DNA of 46,284 nucleotides from Kiritimatiellia bacterium (GTDB taxonomy: Bacteria > Verrucomicrobiota > Kiritimatiellia > RFP12 > UBA1067). The stretch's first letter is position 1. Each line of letters opens with the position of its first letter. The notes under the pieces were generated by a model. It worked only from the letters and a program-made list of their open reading frames with translations. It was not told the origin of the DNA and ran no database searches. Positions 1-7,708 of this stretch are shown in pieces. Made by a program: the position numbers and the translations under genes. Location: positions 1-46,284 of the forward strand of contig JAFRSR010000122.1 of NCBI GenBank assembly GCA_017427485.1, in the 5' to 3' direction.

Positions 1-147
1 CTGACTTTCAGCATACGCTCGCTCCTTGCCCGCACTATGGCGCGGCGAGTGTAGTATCTCAAAAAATCGCCGATTTGTCAAGCGGGGGCGGAAATCAAAT
101 CACCGATTGATTCTCATCTGCCTATCTGAAAACGCCGTGGGATTGGG

Positions 148-248
148 AGGACAGAGGACAGAAGACAAAAGACTAAGGATGGCTTTCGCACTGTCCTCTG
201 TCCTTTGTCCTCCACCCTCTGTCCTTTGTCTTCTGTCCTCTGTCCTCC
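148..248. repeat. Heptamer-rich inverted repeat upstream of the first glycosyltransferase
   Basis: Two arms built from degenerate units of the GGACAGA/AGACAAA type face each other. The left arm is at about 148-172 and the right arm, its reverse complement, at about 221-246. The same family recurs at about 1461-1547 and 10652-10785. The element ends about 10 nt before the -10 box of the gene that starts at 275. It is non-coding: reading through it gives only low-complexity peptides. The arms could form a long hairpin in RNA or act as a recombination target, but no function can be read from the sequence. Confidence 0.8.
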
Positions 249-258
249 GGAAAAAATA

Positions 259-267
259 TGATATACT
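259..267 (+). promoter_or_regulatory. Extended -10 promoter box (TGATATACT)
   Basis: TG-A-TATACT matches the extended -10 consensus (TGn followed by TATAAT-like). It ends 7 nt before the GTG at 275, so transcription should start at or next to the start codon and give a leaderless mRNA. The same geometry is seen before several other genes in the window. Confidence 0.55.
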
Positions 268-274
268 ACCCCGC

Positions 275-1459
275 GTGAGCAAAATCTTGGTCATCGTCGA
301 GCGGTTCTACCCCGAGGACTTCCTCGTGAACGACCTCGTCGCGGAGTGGAAACGACTCGGCGACGAGGTGGAGGTGCTCACCCAGGTGCCCAGCTACCCC
401 TTCGACCGCATCTACGACGGCTACAAGAACAAGGCCTACCAGACCACGCGCGAGTACCTTGACATCCCCGTCCACCGCGTGAGCACGATCTTCGGCTACA
501 ACACGAGCGTGAAGCGCAAGGTGCTCAACTACCTCCACTTCGGCTGGATGACGTTCTGGTGGGCGCTCTGGAACGGACGCAAATACGACCGCGTGTTCGT
601 GTACCACACGACCGCCCTCACGATGGCGAGCGCCCTCTTCGCGCTCAAGACCGTCTGGCGCAAGCCCACCGCGATCTGGACCCAGGACCTCTGGCCGGAC
701 GCCGTGTGGGGGTTCGGTTTCCGCCGCACGCGCTTCCGCGAGGCGCTCCTCAACTGGTTCGTGCGCCGCATCTACAAGCGGTGCGACCGCATCTGCGTGA
801 GCTGCCGCGGGTTCGTGCCGCGCATCCGCGAGCTCTGCAAGCGCGAGGCCGAATTCGTGCCGCAGTGGGACCCCGCGCCGATGGAACTCCCCCCCGCGCC
901 GCCGCACGCGGGGCTCGTCTTCATGTTCGCGGGCAACCTTGGCGTGCCGCAGGACCTCGACAACGTCCTCGAGGGCTTCACCCGCGCGGACATCCCCGAC
1001 GCGGAGCTCCACTTCGTGGGCGGCGGCGTGCAGCTCGAACACCTCAAGGATAAGGCAACCGCCTCCGGCACGCGCGCCGTGTTCCACGGACGCCAGCCGA
1101 AGGCGGACATGCCGCGCTGGTTCGCGCAGGCGGACGCGCTCATCATCTCCCTCACGCCGGAATACCAGCTCACCCTGCCGGGGAAGTTCCAGAGCTACAT
1201 CAAGACCGGCAAGCCGATCCTCGGCATCCTCCTCGGCGATGCGCGCGAGCTGATTGAGGAGCACCAGCTCGGCGTGACGGCGGCCCCGGACGACCTCGAC
1301 GCCATCGCGGACGCCTTCCGCCGCATGGCGGAGCTCATCAAACGCGGCGCGGGCCCCGCGTGCGGCGCCCGCGCCCGCCAGCTCTCCAAAGAGATGTTCG
1401 ACCGCACGCGCCTCATCGCCGCGTTGCGCCGTCCCCAAGTCCTAAGTCCAAAGTCCTAA
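275..1459 (+). CDS. Glycosyltransferase family 4 (GT-B), WcaI/WbuB-like
   Basis: This 394-residue GT-B enzyme probably transfers a sugar from a nucleotide donor to a lipid-linked glycan at the inner membrane. The N-terminal Rossmann half begins with KILVIVERFYPEDF. The C-terminal donor-binding half contains FMFAGNLGVPQ, then LPGKFQSYIKTGKPILGI, as in WbuB/WcaI-type transferases. An open frame extends upstream to 26 but runs through low-complexity repeat DNA. The GTG at 275 gives the natural N-terminus and lies 7 nt after a -10 box. The last residues (about PQVLSPKS) and the stop codon are encoded by the adjoining heptamer repeat, so the repeat has defined the 3' end of the gene. This is the only convincing plus-strand gene, set apart from the large minus-strand operon. 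Acceptor and donor are unknown. Confidence 0.85.
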   Translation: MSKILVIVERFYPEDFLVNDLVAEWKRLGDEVEVLTQVPSYPFDRIYDGYKNKAYQTTREYLDIPVHRVSTIFGYNTSVKRKVLNYLHFGWMTFWWALWNGRKYDRVFVYHTTALTMASALFALKTVWRKPTAIWTQDLWPDAVWGFGFRRTRFREALLNWFVRRIYKRCDRICVSCRGFVPRIRELCKREAEFVPQWDPAPMELPPAPPHAGLVFMFAGNLGVPQDLDNVLEGFTRADIPDAELHFVGGGVQLEHLKDKATASGTRAVFHGRQPKADMPRWFAQADALIISLTPEYQLTLPGKFQSYIKTGKPILGILLGDARELIEEHQLGVTAAPDDLDAIADAFRRMAELIKRGAGPACGARARQLSKEMFDRTRLIAALRRPQVLSPKS

Positions 1460-1549
1460 ATCCTTTGTCTTTTGTCCTCTGTCCTTTGTCCTCATCCCCT
1501 TTCAGGACAGAAGACAAAGGACAGAAGACAGAAGACAAAGGACAAAGGC
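1431..1549. repeat. Heptamer-rich inverted repeat, second copy
   Basis: Same family as 148-248. Tandem degenerate units (AGTCCTA, then TTTGTCCTCTGTCCT) run into an inverted arm (GGACAGAAGACAAAGGACAG) around a short centre near 1493-1503. It overlaps the last eight codons and stop of the plus-strand glycosyltransferase. It may act as a long hairpin at the end of that transcript, but there is no T-run. Confidence 0.8.
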
Positions 1550-1649
1550 GAGCGACGAGCCCCCACCGGCAACCCCTCGGGCCTCGCGGGCGTCCCGCCC
1601 GTTGCATCTCCGCGCGCGCGTCCTGTTCTGCGGCATATCATGCCACAGC

Positions 1650-1822
1650 CCTCCCACACCCCACAAAAAAGCGCGGGCGACCTCACCCGCGCACACCAAC
1701 GCGCCGCACCTCGGGGAAGCGGCACTCTTGCCGCTTCTGCCCGCCCGCGCGCCCCTACAGCCCACAATTGGAAACTGGCAACATTGGAAACTGGCAACAC
1801 TTGCACATTGGCAACACTCCCC
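1650..1822. repeat. 173-bp direct repeat, copy 1 (with terminator)
   Basis: Nearly identical to 4027-4198. Both contain the A-run/GCGCGGG hairpin, a GAAGCGGC-actctt-GCCGCTTC palindrome and short TTGGAAA/TTGGCAACA units. The two copies flank the ATPase/RloB gene pair in the same orientation. Beyond the repeat (about 1823-1890), copy 1 continues into a remnant resembling the 3' end of the wzy-like gene next to copy 2. No gene is visible between 1549 and 1891 apart from this. Confidence 0.9.
1665..1692 (-). terminator. Rho-independent terminator after the RloB-like gene
   Basis: Read on the minus strand this is a 7-bp GC stem (GCGCGGG/CCCGCGC) with an 8-nt loop followed by six T residues. It lies downstream of the minus-strand gene that ends at 1891 and is duplicated at 4042-4069. 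Confidence 0.85.
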
Positions 1823-1890
1823 CCGCCCCCACGCACATCCTCCACCATCCGCTTGCGACCCGAGCGATCCTGCTCTATCACCGCGTACTC
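1823..1890 (-). pseudogene. Remnant of the 3' end of a wzy-like or other gene (C-terminal tail only)
   Basis: On the minus strand, straight after the stop codon of the RloB-like gene, one frame reads a tail containing DRSGRKRMVEDVRG. The C-terminal tail of the Wzy-like protein encoded at 4199-5791 contains EDRSGRRRMVTDERG, and the DNA is also similar (for example CACCATCCGC and the CGATC block). Both tails are followed by the same direct repeat and terminator. The simplest reading is that a gene end plus its terminator was duplicated and the ATPase/RloB pair now occupies the space in front of one copy. Confidence 0.6.
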
Positions 1891-2496
1891 TCACTGCAGT
1901 ATTTTCTGAATTAAGGTAGCAAACTCAGAATGCGGAAATGAACCTTCTGCATTATTGGCAAAGAGCAATTCAACATGCGAGTCCGTCAAGGCAAAAGGCA
2001 TATCACCCTTCTCGTATGGGAACATGAACTTCAAGTCATCCTTGTTCCTGCCACAGAACGCTTGAAAGATCGGCAGATATGCGCTTCCGTGCAAAGGATT
2101 CCGCAAATGGCCACTTCGCGCCGCCTCTTCACGCCATGCGGAAACGACGTCGAGAGGGAAATGCATCAGCAGGAAATCCTCAAAGTTCCAAGTCTGGAAC
2201 AGGAACGGAGGCATGTGGTCTTTCTCTTTTCCATACGCAGTACCGTTTCCATTGTCATCTCTTTGGTAAATGTCTTTGTCCGCAACAACGTATGTACGTC
2301 CGTTCTTTCGGGTCTTCAGCGTTCGGCAGACCTGCCGCAGGTTCTTGAACCCGCCCCCGCCCGCATTGCAAGCGGTAAACACAACTGGCACGCCCCGTTC
2401 GTTCAGGAACCGATTGAGCTCCTGGACGTATGCGAATTCGGAATCCCCTTCGCAGATGATCAGATATGGCTTCTTGACTTCCATTCGTCCATCCAT
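1891..2496 (-). CDS. RloB-like TOPRIM-domain protein (ATPase partner)
   Basis: This 201-residue protein begins with a TOPRIM-like glutamate motif (YLIICEGDSE, about residues 11-20). It then has a DxD motif in VVADKD (about residues 70-75) and the RloB-family segment FQTWNFEDFLLMHF. RloB-type proteins are predicted TOPRIM nucleases or regulators that accompany AAA ATPases in restriction and abortive-infection loci. The start codon overlaps the stop of the upstream ATPase gene by one base (TGATG), so the two are translationally coupled and probably form one complex. A terminator lies 200 nt downstream. By analogy with OLD, Gabija and PARIS, which pair an ABC-type ATPase with a TOPRIM subunit, I infer anti-phage defence. 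Activity is not proven by sequence. Confidence 0.75.
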   Translation of the reverse strand: MDGRMEVKKPYLIICEGDSEFAYVQELNRFLNERGVPVVFTACNAGGGGFKNLRQVCRTLKTRKNGRTYVVADKDIYQRDDNGNGTAYGKEKDHMPPFLFQTWNFEDFLLMHFPLDVVSAWREEAARSGHLRNPLHGSAYLPIFQAFCGRNKDDLKFMFPYEKGDMPFALTDSHVELLFANNAEGSFPHSEFATLIQKILQ

Positions 2497-3803
2497 CAGA
2501 TATACGGAAACGGGATGCCGGAATAGACGCCCGCCAGATACTGCTTTCGGAAGTTCGACACGTTCCGCGTACCTTTGTACTCGCAGAGACGGCGGAAACT
2601 CGTTCCGCCCACAATCGTCTTGTTGATGATGCCCACTTCCGAGACACGGAGCAGATCCTCGTCCAGGGGCGTGGGATCATGTGCCGTGAACACCAGTTGC
2701 GCATTCGTCTTGTTGTAGCGCTTTGACTTGAATAGCTTGATGAGTGAAATGAGGATGAAGGGATGCAGCGAGCGGTCCAACTCGTCTACGAACAACGTCC
2801 GCCCGGTCTCCAACGCCCACAGGCAGACGCCGATCAGCGCGGCGACGACCTTCGTCCCGTCGGACTCCTCCGTGCGGAAATCAAGGGACTTGAGATTGCC
2901 TTCCGCATCTTCGTGCAACAGCTTGAATTCATCCACGATCAACGCATCTCCGGCATCCTGCACGATGGCACCAGGATTGAACGGCGGCAACCCGGCATCC
3001 TGCAGCGCCATCCCGTTCTTGCCGACGCGCTGACGCGCCAAGGTCATTTCCCGGACGCCGAAATCGAACTTCGTGAGAAGCTTTGCAATCTTCGACATCG
3101 CGGCCTTCCGCGCTTCCGGAGAGTTGACCTGCGCCAGCAAATCAACTCCCTGCGAAATGAAGAACTCGTTGCGGTTCGAAACCTGCATCCGGGACACGAA
3201 CTCGTTCATGAGCTTCTGGGTGAAATTCGTCAATCCAGGGAAGGTCCGCACAAGGCAGGACAAGAACGGCTTGACGAGCACCCCTGCTCCATTGGTACAT
3301 TCCACCTTGAGAGCAGTCTCCATCCGCCCCGCATCATAGCCCTCTCCGACGACTCCATCGAAGGCGTTCTTGCCAGAAGCCACAGAAAACAAGAGATGTT
3401 CTTTGCCCCCCTCCAGTTCGCACAGTTCCTCCTGCCTTATCCGTTCTCCGTCATAGGCAATCTCATAGCGAAACCGACGTCCCTCAAGAAAGACCGTCGC
3501 CACAAAAGAGGCATAATCATACTTCGCGTTGAGCTTATTGCCCAAATAACGGCCACCGATGCCATGCAAAAGAATCTGCTGAAAGTTCAAGAACGCATTG
3601 ACGATGTTCGACTTACCCGATGCATTCGCGCCATAGATGGCCAACACAGGAACGAAACGATCATTTTTGCCATTTCCCTCTTGGAGAAAGGCCCATGTGT
3701 CACGCTCGAGGTAATGGCGCGGAGCGGAACCCTCGCCATACCTAAAGTCAATAGTCACATCAAGAATTGACTTGAAATTTCTTATTTCGAATGTTTCAAT
3801 CAT
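2496..3803 (-). CDS. AAA/ABC-type ATPase, RloA-like (AAA_15/AAA_21 family)
   Basis: This 435-residue SMC/OLD-like ATPase starts with IETFEIRNFKSILD, the usual N-terminal strand of this class. It has Walker A GANASGKS (about residues 59-66). Walker B is LFVDELDRSLHP and the H-loop is VFTAHDPTPLD near the C-terminus. No TOPRIM domain is fused; that role is taken by the next gene, which it overlaps by 1 nt. The ATG at 3803 follows an extended -10 box 24 nt upstream. The pair is bracketed by direct repeats at 1650-1822 and 4027-4198, suggesting acquisition as a unit. A defence role is inferred from family and partner. Confidence 0.8.
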   Translation of the reverse strand: MIETFEIRNFKSILDVTIDFRYGEGSAPRHYLERDTWAFLQEGNGKNDRFVPVLAIYGANASGKSNIVNAFLNFQQILLHGIGGRYLGNKLNAKYDYASFVATVFLEGRRFRYEIAYDGERIRQEELCELEGGKEHLLFSVASGKNAFDGVVGEGYDAGRMETALKVECTNGAGVLVKPFLSCLVRTFPGLTNFTQKLMNEFVSRMQVSNRNEFFISQGVDLLAQVNSPEARKAAMSKIAKLLTKFDFGVREMTLARQRVGKNGMALQDAGLPPFNPGAIVQDAGDALIVDEFKLLHEDAEGNLKSLDFRTEESDGTKVVAALIGVCLWALETGRTLFVDELDRSLHPFILISLIKLFKSKRYNKTNAQLVFTAHDPTPLDEDLLRVSEVGIINKTIVGGTSFRRLCEYKGTRNVSNFRKQYLAGVYSGIPFPYI

Positions 3804-3827
3804 CGCGCTTTTTAGCCCTCGGCGGAT

Positions 3828-3836
3828 ATTCTACCA
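3828..3836 (-). promoter_or_regulatory. Extended -10 box (TGGTAGAAT) for the ATPase/RloB pair
   Basis: On the minus strand TGG-TAGAAT ends 24 nt before the ATG at 3803, giving a short 5' leader. It matches the TGn-TATAAT type seen elsewhere in the window. It is the only promoter candidate between this pair and the terminator of the polysaccharide operon. Confidence 0.45.
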
Positions 3837-4026
3837 AATCCAGCCCCCGAAATGCAATCAGATTTTTTGATTGGATTTGCGAATTGAATAGCCATCCGCG
3901 CGCTGATCCGCCGCTGGCGAGGTGGAAAGCGGGGAGACCTGAGACCTGCCGGTGAGACATGAGACATTGAGCCCCCAGCGGGAGCAGCCGTATGGGGAGC
4001 CGCCATCTTGGCGGCGGTAGAAAGCC

Positions 4027-4198
4027 CCTCCCACACCCCACAAAAAAGCGCGGGCGAACTCACCCGCGCACACCAACGCGCCGCACCTCGGGGAAGCGGC
4101 ACTCTTGCCGCTTCTGCCCGCCGCGCGCCCCTACAGCCCACAATTGGAAATTGGCAACACTGGAAACCGGCAACACTTGCACATTGGCAACACTCCCC
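4027..4198. repeat. 172-bp direct repeat, copy 2 (with terminator)
   Basis: Second copy of the 1650-1822 repeat, differing by a 1-nt length change and a few substitutions. It starts right after the stop codon of the wzy-like gene (4199, minus strand) and carries the terminator of the polysaccharide operon. The stretch 3837-4026 next to it holds GAGACMTGAGAC-type short repeats and a GCCGCC-atctt-GGCGGC palindrome (3999-4015), but no gene. Confidence 0.9.
4042..4069 (-). terminator. Rho-independent terminator of the polysaccharide operon
   Basis: On the minus strand, GCGCGGG and CCCGCGC form a 7-bp stem followed by TTTTTT. It lies about 130 nt after the stop of the last gene of the minus-strand operon. 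Confidence 0.85.
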
Positions 4199-5791
4199 TC
4201 ACCCCTTCACGCCGTAGCGCTTGACCCCACGCTCATCCGTCACCATCCGCCTGCGGCCCGAACGATCTTCCACCATTTCAAACGCAGGCGCCATTTCAAA
4301 TCCGATGGCCGCCCACTGCTGCTCCAACTGCCGACGATAGAGTAAATAGGTATCGATCGTGAAGCCACCAACGACGCTCATCATCCACATGAAACCGCCT
4401 CCGCCGCCTGGTGAAAAGAATGTTGACTCTGCAATGTTTGTAACCAAAAAAACAGTGAAAAGAGAAAGCGTCACATAATATTTCCGTTTTGCGCATATTC
4501 CACAAAAAGACGCAAGAAACACCAGAAAGAAAAATTCGCCAATAATCCCCGTCTCACCAAGTACCATCACGGGAGTCACCCCTTTCTCAATGGGCGAAGA
4601 GATAATCAACCCCTTGCTTTTCGCAATCCTTTCCGGAGTATATTCAGCAACTTGGAAGCCGGTACCAAGAAGTGGGTTACGCCGGAATTCATATAGACTG
4701 TAATCGATCAAACCAAGACGAGACGAGGTTAGCGCTTCACCAAGTGAACGTCGGTCTCCCTCAGCATCTGTCGTCTTACGCAACCACTGAGATATCCCCC
4801 TCCCCCTGAACTGAACAACCACGGCGCTAAGAAGGATCAGTAAAAGTCCCAGCCATACTCCATTATTCAAATGTCGTTTTACAACTGGTGGCAAAGAAAT
4901 TTTGTGCGCCGTAAAGAAACACACAAGACCCAGTGCAGATGCCAAAGAAACAAAACCTACTCGCGAACGGGTCATATAACTCAAAGGAAGAGAGAAGACA
5001 ATCAACAATATATGTAGCCAGCGAAACCGGCGCTCAAGAAACAGCATATCGCTGAGCACAAAACCAGTAACAAGTGCAGACAAAGTGGCAAGCGTCTGTG
5101 AGTGATTCGTGATTCCACAAAACAATGTCATCACACTATTGGCTTGTTGTTGCATAAACACGTCGTTCGCATATTCGACCCCACCTTCGCGAAGCGCCAA
5201 TTGCAAACTCGTTGCATATCCTATACTTGGAACCAATATTGTTAACAAACTTCCAAATACCATCACACATGCCATCGCGAGGAAAAAGCTCCGCAAGAGA
5301 AGTACGTCTTTGGGGCGTTGCTGCAGATTCTGCGTACCGTACCAGATACCAAATAAGAACACAATGAAGTTCACTAACTTCAAGTAACTAACCATAGGGG
5401 CCCAACCACCTGCCGAGGAGATGGCTGCAACCATAAGGAAAGGAATCATACTGATAAAAGGTAAGCGATGCGTTCCTTCACGTGACGCGCCACGAAGAGC
5501 TAAGATAAGTCCAATCAACAATGGCCCCAAACGAACAGACAACCCATAGATCGACGATTCATTACCGACCAAAGCAGGATTCAGAATTACAAAAAAAGGC
5601 ATTAACACAAAAAAGACGAGAGCCCAACCAAGCTGGTTGGCAAAAGCGCAGAGGACTCCTATAAGCGTATACACGGGCATGATGTAGCCCCTCGTGAGTC
5701 GACACAGGCCAATCATCAACACGGTGAAGACGACCATACGCGCTGTCAGCTTGTAGATGTCAGTGTCTTTAAAATAACCCTTAGGACTCAT
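4199..5791 (-). CDS. O-antigen polymerase/ligase (Wzy/WaaL-like) membrane protein
   Basis: This 530-residue hydrophobic protein has many predicted transmembrane helices and a large periplasmic-type loop. The segment SSRLGLIDYSLYEFRRNPLLGTGF (about residues 360-385) is the Wzy_C/O-antigen-ligase signature. It probably polymerises or ligates undecaprenyl-linked repeat units at the outer face of the inner membrane. With Wzx and an initiating transferase in the same operon, polymerase is the better guess, but ligase cannot be excluded. The ATG at 5791 is preceded by a GAGGA ribosome site, 9 nt after the dehydratase stop. The cytoplasmic C-terminal tail is basic (DRSGRRRM) and has a degenerate second copy at 1823-1890. 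Base composition is less GC-rich than its neighbours, as is common for serotype-specific wzy genes. Confidence 0.8.
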   Translation of the reverse strand: MSPKGYFKDTDIYKLTARMVVFTVLMIGLCRLTRGYIMPVYTLIGVLCAFANQLGWALVFFVLMPFFVILNPALVGNESSIYGLSVRLGPLLIGLILALRGASREGTHRLPFISMIPFLMVAAISSAGGWAPMVSYLKLVNFIVFLFGIWYGTQNLQQRPKDVLLLRSFFLAMACVMVFGSLLTILVPSIGYATSLQLALREGGVEYANDVFMQQQANSVMTLFCGITNHSQTLATLSALVTGFVLSDMLFLERRFRWLHILLIVFSLPLSYMTRSRVGFVSLASALGLVCFFTAHKISLPPVVKRHLNNGVWLGLLLILLSAVVVQFRGRGISQWLRKTTDAEGDRRSLGEALTSSRLGLIDYSLYEFRRNPLLGTGFQVAEYTPERIAKSKGLIISSPIEKGVTPVMVLGETGIIGEFFFLVFLASFCGICAKRKYYVTLSLFTVFLVTNIAESTFFSPGGGGGFMWMMSVVGGFTIDTYLLYRRQLEQQWAAIGFEMAPAFEMVEDRSGRRRMVTDERGVKRYGVKG

Positions 5792-5800
5792 CGTCTTTCC

Positions 5801-7021
5801 TCACATCCGACCGTCGAGGCTCTTACCCTTCTCCACATGGTGGAAATTCGGCAAATAGTCGCCAAGCGCCGCCACCACGTCCGTCTTCACCGCGCCCGGG
5901 CGGTCAAAGACCGCGTAGAGCGCCGTGAAGATGTGCTCGATTTCCGCCACGGGACGGCGCTTCGCGTTTTTCACCACGCCGAGATGGACGAACATCGTCT
6001 CATCTTTCACGTCAGCGTCGGTGTAGAATTCTTCGAACGTTTTTTCGCCGGAGGTGTCACTCGCGAAAAATTCAACGGGGTAGCCGCGGCGCGCGCGGAG
6101 CGCGCGCCCTACCATTGCCTGCTTGGCCTCATCGCTTGACGCACAAGGTTGGCAGCCAAGTCCAAGCGTTTGAAGGAGATCCTTCACCACAGCGTCAAAG
6201 GGAATCATGTCCCGTTCCGGATCAAGTTTCGGGTACACGATGTCCCCGCTCGCGCCAAGGACGCTTGCAAGCAAGCAGAGTTCCCCGCTCTCGACAGGGC
6301 TCACGAAGAAGCGGCGGATGCCGAGCGGACAGCTCAGCGGCTGGCGCTTTGAAATGCGCTCCAGCCAGCCGAGCGGCAGGCTCCCGTTTGAGAACGCGAC
6401 GTTCGCGAACCGGGCCGTCTTGATCGGCAGACGGTCCGCATACGCCATGATCGTCTCCTCCATCAGCTTCTTCGACGCGCCCATCACGTTGACGGGATTC
6501 GCGGCCTTGTCCGTGGACACGCAGAAGAACGCCTCCGGAGGATGGTCCATGAGCAAATCGAGAAGCCGCTTCGCCTTGAACACGTTCGTCTCCATCATCG
6601 CCTCGATGGAGTAGATGTCCTTCTCGCTCCGCACGTGCTTGTGCGCGGCGAAGTTCGCAACGATCTGGAACGGCCCGCGCGCGGCGAAGAGTTTCCGGAA
6701 CACGTCGCTGCCGAAGTCGACGGGATACGTGATGAACTCGTCGGGGATGTTGTAGCAGGTACTGCTGCGCACGTCGCGCACAAGCTCGGTGAGCGCGTTC
6801 TCGTTGGTGTCCACCACCACGAGGGCGGCGACCTTGAACTTGAGGATCGCCTTCACGTAGTGGCTGCCGATCGTCCCCGCGCCGCCGATCACGAGTACGC
6901 GGCGTCCGTCGATGCGCCGGTGCAGTTCCGCGTCATTCCGGCGGAAATCCTCAGCGAGCAGCGATTCGGGACGCTTCGTCATGTACGTGCGCACGAACGC
7001 CTCGATGTCGAAATCGATCAC
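5801..7021 (-). CDS. CapD/FlaA1-like nucleotide-sugar 4,6-dehydratase (extended SDR)
   Basis: About 406 residues, with an NAD(P)-binding motif VLVIGGAGTIGSHYV and catalytic segment STDKAANPVNVMGASKKL. Here the usual tyrosine of YxxxK is replaced by Met (MxxxK), as in FlaA1/WbpM/CapD enzymes, so a UDP-GlcNAc-type 4,6-dehydratase is likely. It makes a 4-keto-6-deoxy sugar nucleotide in the cytosol. The GTG at 7021 overlaps the stop of the sugar-transferase gene by 4 nt (GTGA); longer frames run into that gene. A GC palindrome (6080-6112) is inserted in frame and encodes about MVGRALRARRGYPVE. This peptide looks foreign to the family and probably forms a surface loop. Its product may be the first sugar used by the adjacent transferase. 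Confidence 0.8.
   Translation of the reverse strand: MIDFDIEAFVRTYMTKRPESLLAEDFRRNDAELHRRIDGRRVLVIGGAGTIGSHYVKAILKFKVAALVVVDTNENALTELVRDVRSSTCYNIPDEFITYPVDFGSDVFRKLFAARGPFQIVANFAAHKHVRSEKDIYSIEAMMETNVFKAKRLLDLLMDHPPEAFFCVSTDKAANPVNVMGASKKLMEETIMAYADRLPIKTARFANVAFSNGSLPLGWLERISKRQPLSCPLGIRRFFVSPVESGELCLLASVLGASGDIVYPKLDPERDMIPFDAVVKDLLQTLGLGCQPCASSDEAKQAMVGRALRARRGYPVEFFASDTSGEKTFEEFYTDADVKDETMFVHLGVVKNAKRRPVAEIEHIFTALYAVFDRPGAVKTDVVAALGDYLPNFHHVEKGKSLDGRM
6080..6112. repeat. REP-like palindrome inside the dehydratase gene
   Basis: GTAG at one end and CTAC at the other flank GGCGCGCGCG-gag-CGCGCGCC, an almost perfect hairpin. It lies within coding sequence without breaking the frame and resembles other GC palindromes in the window (7995, 9129-9205, 10791, 44024). 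Confidence 0.7.
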
Positions 7022-7692
7022 GCCACAACCTCCCGTTTCGGCAAATCGGAAAACCACTTCTCGACCAGTTGGCTCTTCGGGAACAGCACCACCCACGCCG
7101 TCAGGAAAAAGAGCTTGATGTCCGTCCAGAGTCCGTAATGGTCGAGGTAGTACATCTCGAGCGCACCCTTGTGCGGCGCAATCTCGCGGGCGTAACACTC
7201 GTCCGGAGGCAACTTTGACTGAGAGATGATGGTTTCCTCGTCGCGAAACACGACGCTGCCGAGTCCCGTGAGCCCCGGACGCACCGAGTAGATGCGCGTC
7301 TTCACGGCATCGGGGTAGGGGGCGAATGTCTTGTCCACGAGCGGACGCGGCCCCACGATGCTCATGTCCCCGAGGAAGATGTTGAAAACCTGCGGAATCT
7401 CGTTGATCTTCGTCTTGCGGAGGAACTTCCCGAACGGCAACACGCGCGGATCGCCTTTCGTCGTGTGGAGTCCGCCCGCCATGTTCGGGCTGTTCCGGAG
7501 CATCGTGGCAAATTTCCAGATTTTGAAATGGCGGTTGTTGCGGCCGATGCGGGTCTGGCCGTAGAAGATGTCATGTTCGCCCGTGCACTTCAGCACGATC
7601 ATCACGGGCACGAGCAGAGGCGACAGCACGAGAATCGCCATCCCACTCAGCAGGATGTCGCACGTTCGCTTGAATGTCGGATAGATTGCCAC
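7018..7692 (-). CDS. Initiating sugar-1-phosphate transferase (WcaJ/WbaP-type, Bac_transf)
   Basis: This 224-residue phosphoglycosyltransferase transfers a sugar phosphate from a UDP-sugar to undecaprenyl phosphate and so starts the repeat unit. An N-terminal hydrophobic re-entrant segment (LLSGMAILVLSPLLVPVMIVL) is followed by FKIWKFATM. Then come INEIPQVFNIFLGDMSIVGPRPL and the YSVRPGLTGLGS block of the family. The short length indicates only the catalytic domain. The GTG at 7692 is chosen because the open frame above it overlaps the upstream epimerase. An extended -10 box (7700-7708) lies only 7 nt before it. It overlaps the dehydratase start by 4 nt, and an epimerase gene is just upstream, a standard trio for building the first sugar. 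Confidence 0.85.
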   Translation of the reverse strand: MAIYPTFKRTCDILLSGMAILVLSPLLVPVMIVLKCTGEHDIFYGQTRIGRNNRHFKIWKFATMLRNSPNMAGGLHTTKGDPRVLPFGKFLRKTKINEIPQVFNIFLGDMSIVGPRPLVDKTFAPYPDAVKTRIYSVRPGLTGLGSVVFRDEETIISQSKLPPDECYAREIAPHKGALEMYYLDHYGLWTDIKLFFLTAWVVLFPKSQLVEKWFSDLPKREVVA

Positions 7693-7699
7693 GGCCGTT

Positions 7700-7708
7700 A
7701 TTATACCA
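7700..7708 (-). promoter_or_regulatory. Extended -10 box (TGGTATAAT) overlapping a stop codon
   Basis: On the minus strand TGG-TATAAT ends 7 nt before the GTG of the sugar transferase and contains the TAA stop of the upstream epimerase gene. It could be an internal promoter giving a leaderless transcript for the initiating transferase, the dehydratase and wzy. It is the same sequence as the -10 of the repeated leaders at 38.9, 43.3, 44.2 and 46.1 kb. Confidence 0.5.

Noticed and set aside
266..1438. Long minus-strand open frame opposite the first glycosyltransferase
   Set aside because: It is an Arg/Glu/Ala/His-rich antisense shadow of a GC-rich gene, with no family motifs. The plus strand has clear GT4 motifs.
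2763..3770. 335-codon plus-strand frame opposite the RloA-like ATPase
   Set aside because: The minus strand carries Walker A, Walker B and the H-loop; the plus product has no recognisable pattern.
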